64,000 nt of DNA from Aeropyrum sp. (GTDB taxonomy: Archaea > Thermoproteota > Thermoprotei_A > Sulfolobales > Acidilobaceae), in the NCBI GenBank assembly GCA_015521685.1, contig WANT01000030.1, positions 1-64,000 on the forward strand. Direction: 5' to 3'. Numbering within the stretch: position 1 is the first letter of the stretch; every line of letters starts with the position of its first letter. The translations under genes and the position numbers were made by a program. Positions 58,669 through 64,000 of the stretch are shown piece by piece. The notes beneath the pieces were generated by a model. The model saw only the letters and a list, made by a program, of their open reading frames with translations, was not told where the DNA came from and made no database searches.

Positions 58669-59422
58669 TCATGTCAGTCGCCCGGCGTTGACTTGTAGCA
58701 CGTGGCCAGTCACTGCTCTCGACCTGCGAGGATCAGCGAGGAAGAGTACGGCCTCTGCTACGTCCTCGGGCTTGACTATAGTTCTTAGAGGATGTAGCTC
58801 TTCGACCCTCCTCCTCTTCTCCTGTGTGTCGATGAAGTCCTTCACCATATCTGTCTCAACGAAGCTGGGTGCAACCGCATTCACTCTAATGCCTCTCTCG
58901 GCAAGCTCTACGGCTAGCCTCTTGGTCAACCCTATAACGCCGGCCTTACTAGCGCTGTATGCGGCCGAAGCCACTACATTCCCCGTTTGGCCCGCAATGC
59001 TTGCCAAGTTAACGATGCTAGCCCACTCAGCCCTGTACAGGAGGGGTAAGAATTCCTTTGTGACTATGAACGGGCCGGTAAGGTTGACGTTTATAACTCT
59101 GTTCCAATCCTCTGGAGTTGTCTCCTCAATTCCACCTACATGAAGAACGCCCGCATTGTTAACTAAAACGTTCAGATAGTCCACCAGCTCCTCAACCCTC
59201 TCCCTCGCACTTCTAACGCTCTCAACACTACTAACGTCCATCTGTATAGCCTCAGCTATGGGAGCGCCTATACTCTTGGCCTTTCTAACCACTTCCCCTG
59301 CTAGGTCCCCCCTATTCCTATAGGTTACTATGACACCGTAGCCCTCTCTCGCAAACCTTAAAGCCACAGCCCTACCGATCCCTCGACTTCCACCAGTTAC
59401 AAGCGCGAATACCTTGCCCAAA
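58669..59422 (-). CDS. Short-chain dehydrogenase/reductase
   Basis: About 250 residues, classical SDR: ALVTGGSRGIGRAVA (about 5-19) for NAD(P), NNAG (about 88), catalytic Ser in NLASIAG (about 137), and YSASK (about 153-157). FabG-like; substrate unknown. TTG 59422 is chosen because GGTGGAG stands just before it and the family begins there; the frame runs to 59487. It sits between sbds and psmA, interrupting an otherwise conserved gene string. Confidence 0.9.
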
Positions 59423-59588
59423 CCCGCTCCACCAAATACTATCGCAGAGGTTGTTGCGTGATAATCGTTGCAAGCTGCCTCTGCCACATGTGCTGAGCTC
59501 TACCCCGGCTAGTGGGATATGTGATGGAAGGAGTGGTTGGAAACGGGAATAGGGTGTGAATATGTTAGAGAAGGTCTGTCTGGAGGCC

Positions 59589-60365
59589 TTACAATTCTTT
59601 GAGCTCATCCTTTATTGACTCTATAACCTCTTTTACAGCCTCTCTGCTCATCTTGGTGAACATTCTGTCCTTCACGGTTATGTAGCTTATTTCCACAAGG
59701 TTGGGTAGCTGGCTCAATGCTTTGTCCTTGTCTTCTACGGTTTTCCTAGTTATCACGTATAGGACCTTGATGACGAGCTTTAGAGCTTCTTCGAAGCTCA
59801 TGTCGTCTCTATAGTTTTTCTCGAACATCTCGTTCGCTATCTGCTCGCCACCGCCAATAGCTATAGCCTTGAAGCTGAAGTACTGTCCTCCAGGGTCTGT
59901 CCTGTAGACCTTCGTCGAACCATCGCTATTGACCCCGGCGAATATTAGTGAAACTCCGAAGGGCCTTACGCCTCCGTGCTGGGTATATGCTTGCTTGAGG
60001 TCGGCAACTATCTTGGCTAGAAGCTCTACTGTGGGAGGCTCTCCGTAGAGTAGCCTGTGTCTGACGGCGTAGATCCTAGCGTAATCTATGAGTATCCTTC
60101 CATCTCCACCCATACCCGCGAATGCCACTCCGACGTGGTCGTCTACCTTGTATATCTTCTCGACATCATCCATATCGGCAAGAGGAGCTATTAGCCTCTT
60201 CTCGGCAGCGAGTATGACACCCTCCGACGTCTTTATACCCAGGCTTGTCCATCCCTTCTTAACGGCCTCAAATGCATATCTAACCTGGTATAAGTCGCCT
60301 TCAGGCGAGAATATCGTAGCCGCTCTATCATATGCAGTCTGGTGTGGTGGCATCGGGAAGGCCAT
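59589..60365 (-). CDS. psmA: Proteasome alpha subunit
   Basis: 258 residues: YDRAATIFSPEGDLYQVRYAFEAVKKGWTSLGI is the alpha-subunit N-terminal gate and H0 helix; GMGGDGRILIDYAR, RPFGVSLIFAGV and YFSFKAIAIGGG follow. Forms the outer rings of the 20S proteasome. ATG start with GGAGG nine bases before. A TATA box (60411-60422, minus strand) lies about 50 bases upstream. Confidence 0.96.
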   Translation of the reverse strand: MAFPMPPHQTAYDRAATIFSPEGDLYQVRYAFEAVKKGWTSLGIKTSEGVILAAEKRLIAPLADMDDVEKIYKVDDHVGVAFAGMGGDGRILIDYARIYAVRHRLLYGEPPTVELLAKIVADLKQAYTQHGGVRPFGVSLIFAGVNSDGSTKVYRTDPGGQYFSFKAIAIGGGEQIANEMFEKNYRDDMSFEEALKLVIKVLYVITRKTVEDKDKALSQLPNLVEISYITVKDRMFTKMSREAVKEVIESIKDELKEL

Positions 60366-60410
60366 CCACTACTCCCTCCTAGCGCCCATCTACTCCCGTA
60401 CCCTAGAGGC

Positions 60411-60422
60411 CCTAAATAAACG
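60411..60422 (-). promoter_or_regulatory. TATA box of psmA
   Basis: On the minus strand CGTTTATTTAGG. Expected transcription start near 60390, so psmA has its own promoter besides read-through from rnp3. Confidence 0.5.
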
Positions 60423-60499
60423 TATAATCAAGATCCCGGTAGGAGGTTTAGCAAGCCACGCCTTACAATATACCCCCCGTCCTTTCCGAAAAACTATCT

Positions 60500-60577
60500 G
60501 TGGGGGGTCCGGTGAGGTAGAGACCGACCACCGAGGAGTCTAGTGGGGAGAACTTCTCTCCACCGAGGTCCTCCCCT
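60500..60577 (+). ncRNA. Candidate structured RNA or leader element between rnp3 and psmA
   Basis: A G-run at 60502-60507 can pair with CCCC at 60573-60576. Inside lie a stem CGGTG (60510-60514)/CACCG (60529-60533) with an inner GGT/ACC and GA-rich bulge, and a nine-pair hairpin at 60543-60563 (one G-U). A TATA-like ACAATATAC (60465-60473) stands upstream on the plus strand. The layout resembles the candidate at 34755-34845. It could instead be part of the minus-strand rnp3-psmA transcript. Class unassigned. Confidence 0.3.
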
Positions 60578-60586
60578 ATAACTGTG

Positions 60587-61219
60587 TCAGAACCTCTTAG
60601 AAGCCTCTATAACCGACTTCAGCCTCTCCTCGCTCATATACAGCATTGAATGCTCGACTGGGACGCCAAGTGTCGATATTAACGACGAGGCTGATATTGG
60701 GCTCCATAGTTCGAAGGGGTTAGTGGCGTCGCTAACAACGAAGGCTTGAACTCCGAGGGGATACAGCCTTCTTATTATGGAGGCGAACGCTTGCCAGGAT
60801 CTAGGGTTCATCGAGAGTAAGGGTTTGAGGCTGATTTCAACCGCTCCCCACCCCCTCTGGCGGAATATTTCGGCCGTCCCCCTGTCGGCAGCCCACCTAT
60901 TGGACTCGTCAACTCTAATTACATGCACTTTCTTGCTTGCGGCCGAGTATCTTGCAGCTTCTAGAGTTAGAGGTTTCACAACAACTATGTCAACCTTAGG
61001 GTAGAGAGTCTCGGCACCCTTCCGCACTTCCCGCCTAGTCCTAGCCTCTATAAAGCCCCGGGTATACACCCTCAGGCCTTTGCTGCCACAGTAATCCCCC
61101 GACTCTAGCGGGATAGCAATAGCAGTGAACCCTAGCTTTGATGCTGCGCTGGCTATGCTCTTGCAGGAATCCTCACCTCCAGGTAGGACACTGCCGTCTA
61201 TCAATCCCACAGAGACCAC
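60587..61219 (-). CDS. rnp3: RNase P protein component 3 (Rpp30)
   Basis: 210 residues, PHP-like TIM-barrel relative: LGFTAIAIPLE, VDIVVVKPLTLEAARYSAASKKVHVIRV (central strand-helix pair) and late AFVVSDATNPFELWSP. Pairs with Pop5 (55997) in RNase P. In the archaeal superoperon with psmA and SBDS. GTG or ATG start at 61219. Confidence 0.92.
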   Translation of the reverse strand: MVSVGLIDGSVLPGGEDSCKSIASAASKLGFTAIAIPLESGDYCGSKGLRVYTRGFIEARTRREVRKGAETLYPKVDIVVVKPLTLEAARYSAASKKVHVIRVDESNRWAADRGTAEIFRQRGWGAVEISLKPLLSMNPRSWQAFASIIRRLYPLGVQAFVVSDATNPFELWSPISASSLISTLGVPVEHSMLYMSEERLKSVIEASKRF

Positions 61220-61228
61220 CAGGCGGCC

Positions 61229-61672
61229 CTAGGGTTTAGCGTAATTTGAGATGAGAGCTCGGAAGTATTCTAGGGCCCTTTTCCTTCCCCCCTTGAATCC
61301 TATGGATAGTCTTATTACATCGTCCCCTTCAAAAATCCTGATTTCCCCGTGGAAGGCGTCTTGCTTGGATACCCTGAGATATAGGGCCCCACTCTTGTCA
61401 ACCCTCTCATCCAGCGTGGAGAGCAGGTATTTCACATCATGCTCTGGGAGGCGGTCTAAAACGGACTTTAGGAGGTCCTCGGCCAGTCTCGGACTCTTGA
61501 CCCTGATTGTGAGTATTCTAATCGGGTTGCCATAATGGCCTTCAAAGACATCTTCAACTACCTCAACACCCTCCGATTTTGTCGGTACAACGCTTGAGAG
61601 CGCCTTCAAGACCTTCTCCCTATCTTCTGTAGCGTGTACGGCTACTCTGGCCTCGAACCACGATATGCCCAT
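61229..61672 (-). CDS. COG1325 exosome-linked RNA-binding protein
   Basis: About 147 residues. WFEARVAVHATEDREKVLKALSSVV, FEGHYGNPIRILTIRVKSPRLAEDLLKSVLDRL and KQDAFHGEIRIFEGDDVIRLSIGFKGG match the archaeal COG1325 family encoded between L15e and Rpp30. Predicted RNA-binding; no biochemical function known to me. ATG 61672 has GGTGG six bases before it. Confidence 0.85.
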   Translation of the reverse strand: MGISWFEARVAVHATEDREKVLKALSSVVPTKSEGVEVVEDVFEGHYGNPIRILTIRVKSPRLAEDLLKSVLDRLPEHDVKYLLSTLDERVDKSGALYLRVSKQDAFHGEIRIFEGDDVIRLSIGFKGGRKRALEYFRALISNYAKP

Positions 61673-61834
61673 GTGGAGCCACCTCAAGAATGGACTGCTT
61701 ATTGTTGAAGTGGGAGGCTTTGGCTGATGATAGTATGAGGAATTGTGGTTGTGGCGGGGTTGTTATGGTGTTTCTGTGTTCAAGGCTTTGATATCTCTGT
61801 ATCACGATTCCTATGTTTAGGCATAGTTGGCATC

Positions 61835-62488
61835 CTAGTCTTTCTTGGTTTCTGGGACTATAAGCCTCGCCCCTCTGCTAGCTTCATGCCGCTTCCTCAG
61901 CTTCCTCTCCTTGGCCTTCTTCTTCCACTTGTACTTGTGGGTTCCTTTGAGCCCCCTACTCTTTCTTAGTCCCCTCATCTTGCGGCCAGCGCTCGTCAAC
62001 CCTCTGAACGGCCTACCCCTGTGCTTACCGCTGGAGACCCATGAGAGCTCAGGGTCCCTTATAATAGCTGGGTGGTGGGGGTCGACGAGGATGACTTCAA
62101 ACCACTTATATTTGCCGTCCTCGCCGACGTAGTAGCTGTTGAGGACGACGAGGTTGGGGTACTTTCTCTGGGCCCTCTCTTCAGCTATGAGCCTTAGGCT
62201 TTTGGCGGGGGCGAACCCGTAGACTCCCATCCTCTTGGGCCTCCTGCCTTTATTCGGCCTTGGCTTCCTCCTGCCACCCTTCCTAACCCTAACTCTAACC
62301 ACTATGACGCCTTGCTTTGCCTTGTAGCCTAGAGCCCTCGCTCTATCCAGCCTGGTTGGCTTCTCTACCCTAAGTATAGCTGGCTCCCTCCTCCACTGTA
62401 TTAGCCTTGACTTCATCAGCTCTCCGTGGAGACCCTCGTATGGCCTCCTCCATTCTCTAGCAATATAGTGGTACATCGATAGCGCCAA
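61835..62488 (-). CDS. rpl15e: Ribosomal protein L15e
   Basis: 217 residues: [16 protein letters not shown] start, [33 protein letters not shown] and late [20 protein letters not shown] are L15e. Large-subunit protein, very basic. The family starts M-A-x-S-M-Y-H-Y, so TTG 62488 is chosen over ATG 62476 and over the open frame that continues upstream. A minus-strand TATA box (62531-62540) predicts start near 62509. Head of the leftward RNase P-proteasome group. Confidence 0.94.
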   Translation of the reverse strand: MALSMYHYIAREWRRPYEGLHGELMKSRLIQWRREPAILRVEKPTRLDRARALGYKAKQGVIVVRVRVRKGGRRKPRPNKGRRPKRMGVYGFAPAKSLRLIAEERAQRKYPNLVVLNSYYVGEDGKYKWFEVILVDPHHPAIIRDPELSWVSSGKHRGRPFRGLTSAGRKMRGLRKSRGLKGTHKYKWKKKAKERKLRKRHEASRGARLIVPETKKD

Positions 62489-62530
62489 CTGGCTACACCC
62501 TACTGCCCAAACGATACTCAAGCATCGAAA

Positions 62531-62540
62531 CCTAAAAAAC
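62531..62540 (-). promoter_or_regulatory. TATA box of rpl15e
   Basis: On the minus strand GTTTTTTAGG, 26 bases before the expected start near 62509; the leader is about 20 bases. Confidence 0.45.
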
Positions 62541-62600
62541 TGGGGTAGAGTGAGGAGGGACCAGTATAGTCTAGGTGTGTGAGATCGTGGTGATTCGGTT

Positions 62601-62610
62601 ATTATACTCT
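62601..62610 (+). promoter_or_regulatory. TATA box of the exosome operon
   Basis: ATTATACTCT, expected start near 62631. Lies in the 166-base divergent region between L15e and rrp4, which holds nothing else recognised. Confidence 0.45.
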
Positions 62611-62663
62611 TGATTACCCCCATCATTTCAGCGGGATAGGATCTATAGGTCAGGGTGGAGTCG

Positions 62664-63368
62664 ATGGAGAGCGAGGAGAGGCAGCTGGCAGGGAGGATAG
62701 TTGTTCCAGGCGAGCCCGTGGATGATGCGGGCGGGGAGGAGCCATACGTGGCTAGTGTTGGAGGCGTGAGGAGGGCTACAGTTGTAGGCATGATAAGAGA
62801 GTCAGAGGAAGGGGGGAGGACGTTCGTAAAGCTCAAGGGAGTATACATCCCTGAACCCGGGCACGTCGTTATAGGTTTGATAACTAGCGTGGGAATTATG
62901 AACTGGTTCGTAGACATTAATAGCCCCTACACTGCAGTTCTATCCGTCCAGGATTTCCTCGGCAGACCGTTCAATCCGGCTGTGGACGATATGTCGGCGC
63001 TGCTGAAGGTCGGCGACTATATCAAGGCAAAGGTTGTAGCATTCGACAAGACTAGGAGCCCCACTCTGACAGTACAAGGCGAAGGTCTGGGGAGGATCGT
63101 TAGGGGTAAAGTTATAGAGATATCACCAGCTAAAGTCCCGAGAGTGCTTGGGAGGAAGAGGAGCATGCTTCAGGTTCTAGAGGAGAAGACTGGGTGTAGC
63201 ATATTCGTCGCTAGGAACGGGAGGATACACCTAGAGTGCCCCAACGAGGACCTCGAGGCCATAGCGGTTATGGCTATCAAGATTATAGAGGAAGAAGCCC
63301 ACACATCCGGCCTCACCAGAAGGATAATCAAGTTTATTGAGGAGGAAAGGAAAGTGAGGGAGGTCTAG
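62664..63368 (+). CDS. rrp4: Exosome RNA-binding subunit Rrp4
   Basis: About 234 residues: N-terminal domain (RIVVPGEPV), S1 domain (about 60-140, [30 protein letters not shown]) and KH domain (about 150-225, [34 protein letters not shown]). Caps the Rrp41/Rrp42 ring and guides RNA. ATG 62664 with GGTG six bases before it, or GTG 62655. rrp41 follows after four bases. Confidence 0.95.
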   Translation: MESEERQLAGRIVVPGEPVDDAGGEEPYVASVGGVRRATVVGMIRESEEGGRTFVKLKGVYIPEPGHVVIGLITSVGIMNWFVDINSPYTAVLSVQDFLGRPFNPAVDDMSALLKVGDYIKAKVVAFDKTRSPTLTVQGEGLGRIVRGKVIEISPAKVPRVLGRKRSMLQVLEEKTGCSIFVARNGRIHLECPNEDLEAIAVMAIKIIEEEAHTSGLTRRIIKFIEEERKVREV

Positions 63369-63372
63369 CGGG

Positions 63373-64000
63373 ATGGGTGGTAAACCGCCCGAGGGAGTTA
63401 GGCTCATCGGAGAGGACGGGCGCAGACACGACGGCAGGCTCCCCCACGAGCTGAGGCCCATCCACATGGAGGTGGGCGTGCTTAACAACGCAGATGGCAG
63501 CGCTATAGTCCAGTATGGCAGGACTAGAGTTCTGGCAGCGGTTTATGGTCCTAGAGAGCCCCACCAGAAATTCCCCCTCCTTCCAGACCGGGCCGCTCTC
63601 CGCGTTAGATACCATATGGCGCCATTCTCAACGGAAGACAGGAAGAGCCCGGCTCCCAGCAGGAGGGAGATAGAGTTGTCTAAGGTGGTTAGGGAGTCCC
63701 TAGAACCTATAGTCATAGCTGAGGAGTTCCCTAGGACGGTGATCGACGTTTTCCTCGAGGTCCTCCAGGCTGATGGGGGTACAAGGACAGCCTCAGTAAC
63801 GGCCGCCAGCCTAGCGCTTGCTGATGCTGGCATACCCATGAAAGCCCTGGTAGGATCCGTGGCCATAGGGAAGGTTGAGGGGGTTCTAGTGGTTGATGTT
63901 GATGAGCTAGAAGATATGTATGGTGAGGCGGATATGCCTGTTGCTGCAGCACCCGACCTAGGGGAGATAACCCTACTTCAGCTCAACGGCGTGTTATCAC
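63373..64000 (+). CDS. rrp41: Exosome catalytic subunit Rrp41, C-terminus cut by window edge
   Basis: RNase PH-type subunit; 209 residues visible. [43 protein letters not shown] start, RYHMAPFST and [16 protein letters not shown] are archaeal Rrp41. Phosphorolytic 3'-5' RNA degradation; the active-site region near [11 protein letters not shown] is included. ATG start with GAGGT upstream, right after rrp4. Rrp42 would be expected next, outside the window. Confidence 0.95.
   Translation, partial: MGGKPPEGVRLIGEDGRRHDGRLPHELRPIHMEVGVLNNADGSAIVQYGRTRVLAAVYGPREPHQKFPLLPDRAALRVRYHMAPFSTEDRKSPAPSRREIELSKVVRESLEPIVIAEEFPRTVIDVFLEVLQADGGTRTASVTAASLALADAGIPMKALVGSVAIGKVEGVLVVDVDELEDMYGEADMPVAAAPDLGEITLLQLNGVLS

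Noticed and set aside
61723-61790. GCTGATGATAGTATGAGG as a possible box C
   Set aside because: No box D at proper spacing on either strand and no recognised guide.
1-64000. CRISPR arrays, insertion sequences, rRNA operon, complete tRNA genes
   Set aside because: I saw no regularly spaced repeats, transposase-like protein, conserved rRNA block or intact T-arm with paired acceptor on either strand by eye; a tRNAscan and repeat search would be decisive.

Overview
The window is chromosomal DNA of a hyperthermophilic crenarchaeon, most probably an Aeropyrum species (Desulfurococcales). This is inferred from the archaeal information-processing genes (aIF6, L15e, L18a, L31e, L39e, S3ae, S19e, S24e, S27ae, exosome, KEOPS, RNase P proteins, ABCE1), a bifunctional fructose-1,6-bisphosphate aldolase/phosphatase, a GC-rich composition with AGG/CTC-rich codons, very frequent GTG and TTG starts, and TATA boxes that often sit only about 24-30 bases before a start codon (leaderless mRNAs). 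I see no complete tRNA or rRNA gene, insertion sequence, CRISPR array or replication origin. The species call is recognition of style and was not checked against a database.

Layout. 1-2692: leuS (C-terminus cut by the window). 2803-11974: dihydrodipicolinate-synthase-family aldolase, a MoxR/VWA pair, cytidine deaminase, two membrane proteins, a sulfide:quinone-oxidoreductase-like flavoprotein with DUF1641 partner, nitroreductase, HtpX. 12111-16177: eIF2B-like protein and a binding-protein/permease/ATPase importer whose binding protein sits on a coiled-coil stalk. 16288-24813: AMMECR1, Taw1, thioredoxin reductase, two unrecognised small genes, sucCD, XPB helicase with an unknown partner. 25093-27991: an unrecognised two-gene membrane system with paired histidines behind an elaborate AT-rich upstream region, then a GfcR/PyrE-like regulator. 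28144-34627: a conserved leftward translation/SRP cluster headed by DNA ligase. 34963-45649: RNA methyltransferases, NAD kinase, PIN-domain nuclease, FBP aldolase/phosphatase, ABCE1, MetAP and DUF1512 genes. 45671-55978: metG, S24e, S27ae, Kae1, Bud32, ITPase, S15, RecJ/Cdc45-like, Pcc1, S3ae, THUMP protein and radical SAM protein. 55997-64000: RNase P Pop5 and Rpp30, OLA1-like GTPase, SBDS, an SDR, proteasome alpha, COG1325 protein and L15e leftward; Rrp4 and Rrp41 rightward (Rrp41 cut by the window end).

Functional grouping. Three RNase P proteins (Rpp21, Pop5, Rpp30), three KEOPS subunits (Kae1, Bud32, Pcc1), two exosome core subunits, two enzymes acting at tRNA position 37 (Trm5, Taw1), and ribosome assembly or recycling factors (aIF6, SBDS, Nob1-like PIN, ABCE1) make this mainly an RNA-processing and translation neighbourhood. 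Metabolic islands lie between them.

Most notable. A C/D box sRNA gene on the minus strand at 56519-56580, with its own TATA-like box, carries a 12-base complement to the conserved 23S rRNA segment just 5' of A2602. The His-patterned membrane pair (25093-27082) and structured, promoter-preceded intergenic segments at 34755-34845 and 60500-60577 are the best candidates for undescribed biology.
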